NCBI GenBank assembly: GCA_014706295.1
Contig: JACSVZ010000028.1
Coordinates: 1,282,263 to 1,346,262 of the forward strand
DNA length: 64,000 nucleotides
Direction of reading: 5' to 3'
Source of the DNA: Lycocorax pyrrhopterus obiensis
Taxonomy: Eukaryota > Chordata > Aves > Passeriformes > Paradisaeidae
Both the position numbers and the translations under genes were made by a program. Of this stretch, positions 50,419 through 63,300 are shown piece after piece; the first letter of the stretch is position 1, and each line of letters opens with the position of its first letter. The notes under the pieces are model-generated. The model was not told the origin of the DNA. It ran no database searches and saw only the letters and a list, made by a program, of their open reading frames with translations.

Positions 50419-53400
50419 ATGGAGAAGCCGCGGCGGGCGGTGGTGGTGACGGGTACGGGGCGGCTTCGGGGGGGCGGTGAGAGGGGAAATGGGGGGGGAC
50501 GAGATGGGGGACCCCTTCCCTGAGGGGGAGTTGGAGGGGGCAGTCTGAGGGACCCCTTCCCTGCGGTGAGGGGGGGCTTCGAGGGAAGGGTGGGTCTGGG
50601 GAGGGCGAAGGGGTCTGGGGGTGTAGGTGGGGGACCCCTTCTCTGTCGTGGGGAGCTTGGTGGGAGAGCAGGTTTGGGGACGCTTTTCCTGACCTAAAGG
50701 GGTCGGGGGTAGGTGGAAGACCCCTCCCCGAGGTGATGGGGGGCTTGGAGGGGGCAGGTGGGGGACCCTTTCTCTGTGGCGAGGGATCTGGGGGACAGGG
50801 GTGATTTTGGGGACCCCTTCACCACAGGGCTTGGAGGGGGCAGTGGGGAACCCCTTCCCTGAGATCGTGGGGGAATAAGTGGGGGATCCCTTCCCTGAGG
50901 TGAGGGGGGGTCTGCTGTCCCATCAGAGTGTGGCTGAGGGAGTGGAGAGCAGGGACTGTCCCCTCGGGGGGCTGTTTGGGGGGGCTGTCCCCTGTGTGGG
51001 GTGATAAATGAGGTGAAGGGCAGAGTCTGGGGGGCTTTGGGGCTGGCCCGCTGTGTGTCAGGGGTGTCAGGAGCTGGGGGGGGGGGGTACAGTGGTGAGG
51101 GGCTTGGCAGCAGCTTTCCTAACACTTGTCCAGCCAGTGGGCACTCAGATCCCCTTTTTCCATCCCTCACCCCATCCCAAAGGTTTGCTAGTCGTGGAAG
51201 GAAGGGAACCGAGCTTCCCGAGGAGCAGGAAACCCAATTTGGGGCGCGGGGAGGGGGGAATTGCCCGCTGACCACCCCACCCTGAGCCGCCAAGGTGTGG
51301 GAGCCGCTCCCCAGAGCACCCCCTTGGCGCGGCAGCGGCGCCTCGGGGAAGAATGAGCGGAGGGAACGAGAGGCCCCGGCGTTGTCAGGCTCTTCCCGGG
51401 GTACAAAGGCCGCTCGGGGTGATTTGTGGGTGAGGCCGTTCTGTGACAAATGGGGAACTCGCCGAAACTATTCAGGTCTCCCCCAGCAGCTGAAGTTGAG
51501 GCCGCTTGAATAGCGGGGGCTCGGCGGCGACGCGCTGGAGCGGCCGTAATCGCGGGCAGAAGTGCCTTTTCCAGGGAACAGTTGTGGGGAGCCAAGGAGC
51601 AGGTGGCGAATCCTGCCTTTCCCAACCCCAAATCCAGCGCGGAGCGGCCGCGCTCGGCGGTGACTAAACAGAAAACTTGCGTCAGGAAACGTTCTGCTGC
51701 TCGCGAGGCTCCTCCACGCTCTTTTTTTCCCCTTTTCTTTTTTTTTTTTTTTTTCCAGGGAAGCCTGGTTGCAAAATGCAGTGGTTGCCTTGTCAGCTCT
51801 GCCCCTGTTTGATAATGTCATCGATGTCACGCTGAATTTCGTTTAAAACCGGGGATGGTGTCGTGTTCCCCTTGGGTTCCCAGCCTGTGCTGGCCGAGGA
51901 TAAGCGTTATTTGTGCACAATTTCTTTTTTAGAACTCGTTAAGGAGATAATCTCATCACGATCCCTGCAGCTGGTTTACTGCTAATGAGCCTTGGAGGGC
52001 CCCGTGGTGGATGTGCCGCGCTCCGTGGGGTCGGGTGCTGCCGACAAAGTTCCTTATGTTCCCAGGAAGGGATAACACGAGGGATCCGGGCAGGAGATGA
52101 GTCAGAGCAGCGATAACCCCGGCTTGTGCTTGTGCCAGTTTGCCTTGGGATTCAGAGCAAGGGAATCATGCCCCGTGCCTGGGCACCTGTAGAATTTCAG
52201 CCTTTCCGTGGCTGAGTTGTTAAAAACGCGGATTTCAATTCTTTTATAGGATTATCACGCTTTATTTAGGAATTAAACTTAGCAGGTTTGCTTCCAGAGA
52301 GCCGTGTGGGACTTGCAGGAGCAGCTGGAAAGGCATTAATTTGCCTCGTTCCCCTGTCATAGATTGTCTCACAGCCCTGCAGTTCTGCCCGCAGGAAAAC
52401 ACCCCCAGCATTTTGGGCTCTGTGGGAATATTTATTTTGGCGCGGTGGCAGCGCCGCGTTGAGATCCACGGGCGTGGACGAGCCCACGCTTGGGAAATTC
52501 CTCCTGTGCAGCATCACCTCGGCCTGGCTGGGGAGGGCAAACACAACATTTCCATTAAGGTGTCATCTGATATTTGTGGTCCCTCTCGGATCCTTTCAGG
52601 GGCTGGGCAGAATTTATGTCTCCTAATTGCGGGAGGCTCGGGGGGCAACGCTGACATTTTAAATTAAAGCATATCGACGTTACGCCCAGATAAATTGCCC
52701 AACCTTTGTGTGCTTGCTCTGAGAAAAAAAAAAAAAAAGATGTTATGGATTACCAGTTAACTCCCAAGTTATTCATTAGGGATTTAGAGGTGCTGAAGGG
52801 AGTATTTTTGATAAAGCCTTGGTAGCCTTTGCCATGGCGTGGGTGGGTTGTCAACAGCTCTGTTTATTTCCTTGTGAGGTGTAATTAATGCTAACGAAGA
52901 TCTTGGAGAAGACCCTGAGCGGAGAAGGAACGTTTGAGGCAGGCTTGTGGAAGCATCTGCTGCGGGCTAAAGCAATCAGGAATAGAAAATCCAATCATGA
53001 TTCTAATTCCGTGACATCGGGCAAGTGAGCTGTTAGTAACAAGTTTTTCTAACCTGGGCGGGAAGGAAAAAAAAAATCTCCTCCCCAAGAAAAAAACAAG
53101 TTTCTTTTCAAGCAAATTATTGTTTTCCTTCATTGTAGTTGAAATATTCCAGTGCAGGTGTCTTGTTTGATACTCGGATGTCAAGAAATAAGGATTGAGT
53201 GGTAGAAGTGGGGTTTTTTTTTTTCAGGAGAGCTAAACCAGGAAAGCCCAGACCTCTTTGCAACTTGAAGTTGAGTCAAATGTGTGAATTTTTCTTCTCT
53301 TGCAGGGTTTGGGCCGTTTGGAGAACACGCTGTGAACGCCAGCTGGATTGCAGTGCAGGTAACCCCTGAATTTTCCTCTTAGGAAGTCAAAATAGAGCAC

Positions 53401-56400
53401 AAATCCCCACAAATTCAGGGTGTCCACTCTTTTTTTAAAACTTACAACTTCTCCCCGAGTTTATTAACCCAGCTCACTGCAGATATCCAGATGGTCAGCT
53501 GGATAATGTTTGATTCCCTGCTCAGGAAACAATCCCTTAGCTGGTGGAGTTTAATGAGATTGAGTTAACATAGCCGAGGCAAGCAAGGAATTCCTAGCTT
53601 GGGATGATTTCAAGTGGGGCAGGGAGCTTGGAATCTTCCTCTGCCCTGGGGAATTCAAAATAAACAAACCAACCGACCGACCCAGAGGAATTTGGATGTT
53701 TTTTCCCCTCAGTTCTAACTTGAAGCTGGGCCAGTTGGTTCACCTTTAAACCGAGTCTCGTCCCTGAGAGGAGACTCCCAGCCCGTGGTTTTGCGGAGCT
53801 GCCGGAGTGTCAGGAATCTGATTCCACGGCAGAGCTGCCTCTTTCCTCCCCCTGGCTCGGCCCTCTCTGCTTGGCTGGTGGGACAGGAGAGTTTCTGGGG
53901 AAATGCTCTTCCTGCAGGTCCTCCCTGCTCGAGCAAATCTGCGCCACTTGTAGCTCCTGACGTGCCTGCCTGAGCACGTTCCTAAAATCCTGGGAAATCC
54001 TAAGGGACCCACAAGGATCATCCAGTCCAACTCCTGGCCCTGCACAGGACACCCCAAAAACCCCACCCTGTGCCCAGGAGTTCATCTGTGTGAGGCTGAT
54101 AACCCCACAAACGAGGCAAGAAGAAGGAATTAGACTCTTTTTGATGGAATTAAGGGGTTTTTTGCTGTAAAAACACTTTTTACAGGGATGGTGCTGCCAC
54201 ATTGTCCCACTTCTTCCTTCTTTGTCGCTTCTGGATGGGCTTTGTGGCAAAGCTACTGGGAATTCCACGGTACCTTTTAGTACAGTTGCCCAGGGAATTA
54301 AATCTATTTTTCTCCCCAACACATCCCTCTCCCCTTCAGAGCTCTGAGATTAATATCTCCTTTCGAATGCTTTTAAATTAAATCACAAACTCTAATCAAT
54401 TACAGCCAACTAATGTCCAGCTGTCTAATGTGTTGGCTGGTAGGAGAAGACAAAACCTTTGCCCCCCAGAGCTTTTTGGGAATGAATGTATTTAACTTTG
54501 GGTCACTTTGGAGGAATATGCAGGTCGTGGATGGCGGGGGGGAAAAAAATACAGGACATTCCTAAAAATCACAAGTGAGGCTCCTGGATTTGGTTTGTTC
54601 TTGCTGGTGTAGTGTCAGCTCTTGTAAATAGCTGCTTTTATTTTAGAGGAGACAGACAAAAGGGTGTTTTTGGAGCAGGAGGAGTGGTGGGCGTTGTGAT
54701 GTTGCTTAAAAAGACAACAAACCTAAAGAGAAGCAGCTCCTTCAGCCCGGCAGCTCGAGGCACTGGTGGCTGCTCAGCTGTGTGCCTGATGGATGAAGTC
54801 ATCACCTCCATTTAAAATCCATTTTTAGGGGCTTGGGGGATGTTTTGAGTGGCTAAAACTCAGAGCCGGGGGTGTTTTGGGTACGAACCGGAGCCGCGCT
54901 GGAGGCTCCGGGTCCTGTTCCGTGGCTGGCGGATTATTGTGACTGAAAACATCAGCTCGGAGGCAGCAGGGAGGATTTGCCTTTCCTTCCCCTGTCTCAG
55001 CCCCCAGAGGCCCAGACAAAAAGGAACAGCATGTCTTTGAGCCCAGGCGAGGTGGGCATTGTGCAAGTTTCAGACGGGGACTTCATGGAGCGGAGTGGAC
55101 ACAAAGGCGTGTCTGAGTTCCCGAATCCCAGACGGTGTGATCTGCATTTTAATAGAAGAAAAATCAATTAAACAATCTTTGGAAATCCTTCCTAGCTCTA
55201 AGGCTGAGCTAGTTCTGGTTTATTACATCTTTTATTATGCCGCATCCTGAGGATAAAATTCACTTCTTGTTTTGGTTTTCTTTTTCTGCCCCGGTTTTAT
55301 TTGGGTTCTCCCGCAGAACGCAGACACACGGTGTGAGTTTTCCCTGGAACCGCGGTGAATTTCTGTCTGGTTTTGCAAGCTGACTGATTTTTACACATGG
55401 GTACCTTAAATAGAGGCAGCAGCAATCTAATAATGCTGCTGAAATGAAACGTTTCAAAATTTCATCCAGAAAACCCCCGGTGAAACGTTTGGGTTTTCAC
55501 TCACGGGGGAGAGCTTTCCCATAAATTCAGCGGGAAGAAAAACTCCTTCCTGCTTTATTTCGAGGCTCGCAGCAAAAATACTCCGTGCTAACGTGGGTTT
55601 GCAGTTTTGTCTTTTCATCACTTCAGTGTTTCAGGTCAGGATTTCCTGGTTTTTTTCACCAAAAAATTTCTTGCTGGGGAGGGAATTCCAAGAAGAAATT
55701 ACTCAGATGGGCTTTTCCCAGCGCGTTCTCTGCCCTCCCTGCCGTGACTTAGGTGTGGGCACAGGTGTGACCTGTGGACTGTGAAGCTGCTGGGCTCCTT
55801 CATCCCCCCCCCAGAGTGCTTCTGGCCGAGGAGGAGGAGGAGGAGAGAGGTCAGAGTGCATTTTGACATTAGGAAGGACAATTGCTGTCAGGGTGTCTAG
55901 ACAGACCTGATAAGGATATTAGAGGCTCACAAAGAGCAGCATTGTGGAGGGGTCAGGGAATCGGTCACACATGTTCAGTGTGCTGTGTTTGTCAGGTAGA
56001 CGGGGCTGGGGGGGGAGAAGTTGTGGGGCTGGGGCTGGGGGGGCGGGTGGGTTACAAACATCTTCATTATGGAGCGCCAGGCTTGGTTAAAAGAAAGTTG
56101 TGGCTTGGTAAAGTTAAGGTTTAAGTGGCTGGAGGAGGTGGTTGTCGCTGGGCAGGTTTCTCTTTTCATCCAGCAAAACTTCCCACCGGTCAAATCCGTC
56201 TCTAGGAGCTGTTTCCTTCCTCGTCCTTCATCTTCAGGAGCATCACTTCTCGTTAGAGAAGGGGTGATGAATTCCAACCAATTAACGCTCGTAAGGAGTG
56301 TTTGTCCTCCTCCTGAAGGGCCTGCCTGCTGCTTGAATACTCTCATTTGTAAACTCCTTCGCTTTGTTGGGGCTCCACGTAAAGCAGGGGAGGTTTCGAG

Positions 56401-59400
56401 GGCAGGTTTGTGTAAAGGAGCTGTGATGAACCATCCCTTGCATCCATCTCTGGTAATGAATGTCTGAGTGTGCCAGACACTAATCAATACAGCAAGGCTT
56501 TAATATCAGCCTTGCCCTGGGAGCCAGAGCCGGTGATTTATCATTGTTGCTCATATCTGCTGCTCTGGGAAAGTCTCACTCTTGCCTTTCTGGGGGTTTT
56601 AGTTCTCTTAAACCCTGGTACATGGCTGTGGTCTGGCCCTACAAGTGTAAAAGGTGTTTTTATCCTCGGTAGAAAACCACTCATGCTGATAAAAACACAC
56701 AAAACCGGTAGCAAGACACTGCTCACGTTAGTAGGGGGGAGACCTAAAACCTAAGCTTGCCTTCTCCTCTCAAGTGTCTTTAATTTTTCATTTTTAACCT
56801 GGGGGAATACAAGTTTTGAGAGTGAGAACAGCTGATCTGCACTGCTTGGCCTGAAGCTTGCAAGGAGGAAAATAAAGCCTGAGGATTGCTTCAAAGAGCA
56901 GCTCTGCTCACCAAATCCAAACCTGGGACAGAGATAACTCAGTTTTTTTCTGGGATATTTTGAAATGTCCTTTGATAGTTTGATGGCTGTTACCTGTTCC
57001 TGCCTCAGGTCCGTAAGAACAGCTGCTTTGGGCATTTGGTGACAAGAGGAAAGCTTGATCCCACTTAGATGCCGCAGGAATTCCTTCAGCCTGATGGCCA
57101 AGGTCTTCTCCCACTGGGAAAACGCTTCCTGGTGTCACCTGCCTCCAAAGCTCGGGCTCAGCTGATGGTTTCGTTTAAGAACCCTCTTTTTCCCGAGGTT
57201 TCGGACTATCCTTGAGTTCCTGGAAGTTTGGGGTTGATGGCTCTGAGAGGTTTCAGTGCTGAAGTACCAGATGAGCTAAAGCCTTGCTGGTGGGACTTGG
57301 AGAGACCAAAGCAGAGCCAGGGAGAAGCATCCAGAGCCATGGGCTGTGTGTAAGGGGGAACTCCCAGTTTTGGGATCAAACAGCGCTTTCCAGTCAGGAA
57401 TACTGGGGAGAAAAAAAAAACCCCACACCCTTTGCTCTGGTTTTAAAGTCTTTGCAAGGTGTTTAACTGACTCTTAGTGTTTGAAAAGGTTTGGGGCAAA
57501 TTGGCTCCGTTTATTGCCGGGATATTTGGGATGTTTTCGTGTCCGAGAGAGAGAAATAATTTACTGGGTTAGTTGAATCACCAGTGCTGTCTCCCAGCCC
57601 TGAGAGCTCTTTATCTGGAAATAAATGTGCAATTGCTCTCCAGGCCAGCAGTCCTGGATGATGGATAAAATCCTTCCAGTCCCACCTTCTCCACGCTGTC
57701 ACTCCTCAGAAGAAGCAGGGACTGTGCCTCTCTCCCTCTCTGAATAACAGAGCCAAGATTTCCTTGGGAGTGTGGGTGTTGCTGATAACTATTGTCAGTT
57801 AAATGTTGATTTCTTTGTTACACACACATCAGAGCCAGACAAACGGCTCCGTGGGTGAAACTCTGAGCGCAGGTGGAGAGATGCCTTTGTTGTTCCATTA
57901 TGGGGTTGCTTTTTTCACTGTGGTTGCCGTACACTCGCTCCAGGTGCTGTTTACGAGGTTGTACAGCCTGGTGTAAACTGGTATTAAGTCCCTCACTCTG
58001 CCATTAAACCTCCCAGGAGTAAATCCTCTGCTCGCCTCGTGTCTGAGCATCTTGGCTTTGCTTTCCTGGTGTTTTTAGGAGCTGGAGAAGCTGGGGCTGC
58101 GGGATGACGTGGATCTGCACGTCTACGAGGTCCCTGTTGAGTACCAGACCGTGCAGAGACTCATTCCTGCCTTGTGGAAGAAGCACAGTCCCCAAGTGAG
58201 TGAGTAAAGGGAGGAGAAAAAAACCACCCAGCAAAGGGTCGGAATCTGCAGCGGGCACCGTGTGAAGTCTCCTTTTTAATGATTCCTTCAGCCTGGTAGT
58301 CCCTGGCTGGATCTTTTCCTGTCTTGTGGTGAGAACATGTGAATTTGTAGGATTTTACAGCTCCGAGTGCTCCAGTTCACAGAGCAGTGGGTGTGAAGGG
58401 GCCACAGCAGAGGGCTGTCTAGACAGCTCGTGGTTTGTCCGTGCCACCTGGGCTCCTCCAGCAGCTGTGAAGGTGCCAACGTTCCTTTTTACCCTGATTA
58501 AATCACAATTTAGGTCAGGACGGGGAGGGAAACGAGAAGAATTGTGCTGTGCAGAACCCACGATAAAAACGCCTCGTTCCCCTGATACTGACGGGAGAAC
58601 CCCTGTAACACCTCCATGGTCCACTGGGAACGGAATCATGGAATCCCAGAGTGGCTTGGGATGGAGAGGACCTTAAAATCATCTCGCAGAATCATTTAGG
58701 CTGGAAAATGATCCAAGAGCATCGAGTCCAGCCTTTGACCGATCACCACTGAGCGCCACGTCCAGTCCGTAAGGCCACAGGGTGCCGTGAACACGGTGGC
58801 AGGGTGGTGCTAAGGTGTCACCAGGCTTTCAGTGCCTAAAGGGAGCTGGGTTGGGAGTTTGGACAAGGGCACAGAGTGGCAGAGCAGGCACAGATATCAG
58901 AGATAGCACAGATATCCCCAGCTGGAAGAGTCCCACGAGGATTTCTCACGCTCTAACCTGTCCCTTTTCCCCGGCAGCTGGTGGTTCACGTGGGCGTTTC
59001 GGGCATGGCCACCACCGTCACCCTGGAGAAGTGTGGCCACAACGTGGGCTACAAGGGGCTGGACAACTGCCGCTTCTGCCCGGGCTCCCAGTGCTGCGTG
59101 GAGGGCGGCCCCGAGTGCATCGACTCCATCATCGACATGGACACCGTGTGCAGGAGGGTCTCGGCGCTGGGGCTGGATGTCACCGTCACCATCTCCAAGG
59201 ACGCCGGCAGGTGATCCCTGGGGATCTGGGGCTCAGGGAATCCTGGAATGGCTTGGCTTGGGAGGGGCCTTAAAGGTCTTCCAGTTGTATGCCAGGGTGC
59301 TCCAAGCCCCGTCCAGCCCAGCCTTGGGCACTGCCAGGGATCCAGGGGCAGCCACGGCTGCTCTGGGAATTCCATCCCAGCCCCTCCCCACCCTCCCAGC

Positions 59401-60350
59401 CAGGAATTCCTTCCCAAGATCCCATCCAGCCCTGCCCTCTGGCAGTGGGAAGCCATTCCCTGTGTCCTGTCCCTCCATCCCTTGTCCCCAGTCCCTCTCC
59501 AGCTCCCTTGGAGCCCTTTAGGGACTGGAAGCCTGGTGACATCTTAACGCCATCTTGTCACCCTGTTCACGGAATCAGGGAATCCCAGACTGGTTTGGGT
59601 TGGAAGGACCTTAAAGCCCACCCAGTGCCACCCCTGCCATGGGCAGGGACACCTCCCACTGTCCCAGGCTGCTCCAAGCCCCGTCCAAGCTCTCCTTGGA
59701 CACTTGCAGGGATCCAGGGGCAGCCAACGTGTTCCATGTCACACCTGCTCCCTTTGTGCTCGGCTCTTGAGGCCCCTGCACTCCGTACACTTCCCATGGA
59801 ATCGCTGAGGCTGGAAAAGCCCTCTCAGACCATCGGGTCCAGCCATTCCCCGCACGTCCCCGAGTGCCACGTCCACGTGGCCTTGGAAGCCTCCCACACC
59901 TTTCACTTCTCAGGGCTGGCAGTCCCACCTGGTTTTCAGTGGCCAGGGGAACAAAAAAAAGAGAAAGACATCCACATTTTTTCCTCCTAAATTTAATTAG
60001 AACAACCCCAAACTCACAATTCCTGCCTTACATTCCTGCCTTACTCCCCGGAATCGCAGGACGCCGCAGCGATGCTGAACGATGGGAACCTACAGCTCGC
60101 TTTATCCACGTTTATCCCTTTTTTTTTTGCTGAATAATCTCTGTTTTTGTGTTCCAGGTACCTCTGTGACTTCACCTACTACACCTCCTTGTACCAGAGC
60201 CGTGGGAGGTCGGCGTTCGTCCACGTGCCTCCGCTGGGGAAACCTTACTCCGCAGAACAGCTGGGCCGGGCCCTGCAGGCCATCATAGAGCAAATGCTGG
60301 ATGTTTTGGAGCATTCCGAAGGCAAAATCAATTGTCAGCATGAACACTGA
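50419..60350 (+). CDS. PGPEP1: pyroglutamyl-peptidase 1
   Basis: This cytosolic cysteine peptidase removes N-terminal pyroglutamate from peptides such as TRH and GnRH. Five exons join in phase: 50419-50452, 53306-53358, 58079-58195, 58978-59210, 60158-60350. They give 209 aa, exactly the human length. The triad is intact: Glu85 (TVTLE), Cys149 (RYLCDF) and His168 (SAFVHVPP). The glycine-rich VVVTGFGPFGEH and the VGVSGMATTV motifs are present. The cysteine cluster NCRFCPGSQCC is kept. ATG 50419 opens MEKPRRAVVVTG, close to the human start. Intron 2 is 4.7 kb; introns 2-4 hold reverse CR1 copies. Confidence 0.98.
50453..53305. other. PGPEP1: PGPEP1 intron 1
   Basis: The first part (to about 51100) is strongly G-rich with GGGGACCCCTTCCCTGAGG-like units at irregular spacing. 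The rest is unique sequence with T and A tracts (T17 near 51740, A15 near 52724). No exon or RNA gene was recognised. Confidence 0.6.
53990..54085 (-). mobile_element. CR1 3' fragment in PGPEP1 intron 2, reverse
   Basis: It shows AAGGATCATCCAGTCCAACT, then TCCTGGCCCTGCACAGGACA and an ACCCTGTGCCCAGGAG end. It is related to the copy at 1924. Confidence 0.7.
54090..58078. other. PGPEP1: PGPEP1 intron 2, distal part
   Basis: Unique intronic sequence. It includes a G-rich block at about 56005-56050 and several A or T tracts. No exon, RNA gene or further mobile element was recognised. Confidence 0.55.
58630..58790 (-). mobile_element. CR1 3' fragments in PGPEP1 intron 3, reverse
   Basis: Two adjacent termini are visible: GAGTGGCTTGGGATGGAGAG, then 'AGAATCATTTAGGCTGGAAA' with 'ATCGAGTCCAGCCTTTGACC'. 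The second resembles another CR1 subfamily end, so one copy may have landed beside another. Confidence 0.7.
59228..59525 (-). mobile_element. CR1 3' end in PGPEP1 intron 4, reverse
   Basis: Reverse signature: GGAATGGCTTGGCTTGGGAG, 'GGTGCTCCAAGCCCCGTCC', CCAGGAATTCCTTCCCAAGA and TGGGAAGCCATTCCCTGTGT. Confidence 0.85.
59570..59905 (-). mobile_element. second CR1 cluster in PGPEP1 intron 4, reverse
   Basis: A short 3' end (59570-59735: GACTGGTTTGGGTTGGAAGG, then CACTGTCCCAGGCTGCTCC) is followed by a different terminus at about 59798-59905 (GGAATCGCTGAGGCTGGAAA). Confidence 0.75.
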
Positions 60351-63300
60351 GCCTGGCCGGGAGCTCTCCTAGTATTGCACTTCCAAAATTTTCCCTGCTG
60401 CCGAAGTATTTGGAGGGGGGAAAAAAAAAAACGAAACAAAACGGTTCCGGACCCAGAATTGGAGACTTCAAGGAAAAAAAAAAATACCAACAAAAAAAGG
60501 AAAATTCCACAAATTCCGCTTCTAGAAATTAACTTTTTATTCTGTCGAATCTGTGAGTTTCAGCCCAAGCAACAAAGGATTCAAAGTCTCTTCTCTAAAA
60601 GGCCTGCAGCTCCTCGTTCCTGACGGGGGTGTGCTGGGAGCTTCCAGGGCACGGATGGATCCTCACCTGCCGGATCCCATGGGAAGTTCCTCACCTGGAC
60701 TTGGCCTTCAGGTGCAGGGAGTTGCTCACCCAGGCCTCTCTCATGGCTAATTCTTGAGTTGAAAGGTTTGCTTTCAGTCGGTTTCGGGTTTGTTTTCCCC
60801 CTCTCGACGCAAACTCGAGGTGATGATGTGGAAGGACAACGGGAAGGAGTTGGGATGGTGTGGGATCCTCTTGGAAAGCAGAGTTTGGTGGGGGTGAGGA
60901 GCCTGAAATTGCTTTGCTGAAATGGAAAATGGTTTTAGGCACTGATTCCTCACCCCGCGTCCTCCAAACGTCCATAGGGTCTCTGTAGCTGCAGTAGAAG
61001 GGACGTGTCTGGGGCTCCTCTTGGAACCCAAATCCAGCTGGAGTTTTTTTTTTTTGGAGCCTGACTCCTAAATCTTTCCAAATGTCTTTTTCCTGCCTCT
61101 CCCTCCCTCAAGTCGACCGTGTACCTCCTGTACCAAACACCTCGGTTCAAGTGTGTCTAAAACCAGTCATTAGTGGGTAAAGAGCTTTGCTGAGGGCCAC
61201 TTTCCCCACGGGAGATCTTTATCCTGGGCCCTTGGTGCTCGCTGTTGTTTTTAAGGTGAAGGCTGAGTAATTTATAACTTCCTCAGCTGCAAATTTTCCC
61301 TCTCATTCCAGGTTAGGAGAGTAATGTTTAACTGAGGTCCCAATTCCGCCTCGATTCAGTGGAGGCATAAAAATGCAGATGGAAAGCCCTCCTGCCAAAT
61401 CAAATGTCAGCCCTTCAGCCCAATCCCACCGCCGGCAAAGCAGAGGCAGGTGATTTGAAATCAAGGAATTCTGCTTGGAGTGAGGATTCCGGGCTCTTTT
61501 CTTGGCATCCCCCTCCCGGTGGGAGGGTGCAGTGGGGGTGCTGCTCGTGGGAGCTTTCCCAGGAGCTTTTCTGGGGGAGGGTGCACGCAGGGTCTCAGCA
61601 GGCGGGTGCTGCCGGTCGTGCGCGGAGATTCGCTGCCCGATTTTGGGATTCCGACAAAACCCAGCTGAAGCTGGAGCGGGGACAGACACGAAGTCGGTGG
61701 CTGAGGTCTCGTGGGGAGGCCGCTTGAATGGAGAAGTGTGTGATTGGAATGGATGCTTTTACAGACAAATAGGTATGAAAGCAACGTTGTGGAAGGTTTC
61801 AGAACCCCACGGTTGGAATTTCTCTGGTGCTGACTGGCTCTGCCATCGTAACTCTCAGTGAGAGCTGCCCCGAGCTTGCCAGGAGGAGCCTGGTGGCAAA
61901 GGACAAAACCACTCCTGGCAGCCCTTGAGACAGGACAAAGACTTTGCAGCTGCAAGAACTCTGCTGAGGGCACCTGAGCAGGAAGATTTTTTTTGGATAG
62001 ACCCAAGGAAATTCCTTCTCTGTTCACTACCCAGGCTTTCCTGCTCGGAGGAATATGCCTTCGAGTGAAACATTGTCGTTCCCATCGAATCCGAGGTAGC
62101 ACTTGTCAGGTTTCCTGATTAGTAATTTATTCTATTTAATATTTTGTTGAAATCTTCGTGCTTTGACACAGGTTTGGGGTTTTTTCTTTGTGATTAGTTG
62201 AGCTCCTTATCCCATAGGATTATTCCTTTGTTGGTTGGAAGTTCTTGTCCTGGGTGTTTCGTAGCTGCTAAACTTGGGGAAGAGGAATATCCGCGTGTCC
62301 CGCGGGGTTTGGTGATGGAGCAGTTCCCAGGAAAGCTGATTAATTCACCTGTAGTGTAGCTGTGGATGAAATGGAAGTGGGAAATCAACAGATTGGTGAG
62401 GCCACACCCAAAAAATTCCCAGTGTGGGATCTCAGCGGGGGTGGGAAGGGCTGGTGGGACTCACAGAGGGGTGGGAGCAGGACCCCGGTGGGCTCCATGA
62501 GGGATCGGCGTCTCCAAGTGAGATATTCCCTGTCCGTCCCCGTCTCCGCATCCTCCGGAGCCTCGGAGATCCCCCTGGATGTGGCTGGAGGCTCGGGATC
62601 CGTCAGCAGGGAGCGCAGACAGCAGCAGTTCCGTGGGCAGAGCGTTTCCCACGCGGGTTTGTTCAGCCCGGGGAGTTATATCCTGTTCAGCACCTAAAAA
62701 TATTCCTTGCCTGGGCGCTCTCTGCTGTTCCAGGGGAAAATCCGGAGCCAGTTTCCGTGCCTGCTGCAGTTTGGGGACTGCAGTGCTTGGCCTTGGGTGT
62801 GTCAGCGTGAAAAATCCCATTTTTTGGGAATGCTTCAGGCGTTGCTTTGAGCTGTGCTTTTCCTCCCAGTCTGCTTTTGGGAAGCTCCACGTGGTCAGTT
62901 CCTTAGAAAACATAATTTATTTTATCCTCTTTTTTTTGGGGGGGAGGGGGTTTGGGGAATTAGTCCTGAGGCTGTGTTTATAAAAGGTGTCTTGGTGGTA
63001 GAGAAATTTCCTGTAGCCCAGCTTGGGAAAAACGGCATTAAACTAATTTTATTTAATATGACCTAAATTAAATACTTTGGGGTTGGGGTTTGGTTTTTTT
63101 TTAAAAAAAGCTTTTTGTTCAATTCACAAAGCTTTTCCTCCAGATCCATAATTTTTTGGGGGACTAGGACACCAAACTGATGCAGAGCTTCAAAAAGCTG
63201 ATGTTTTGCTAAATCCTATTCTTTTCCCACATCATCCATTAATAGAATTTGCTAATTTGCACTGGCTGGGAGACCTGTTGCCAACCCCAAAAACTTTGTG

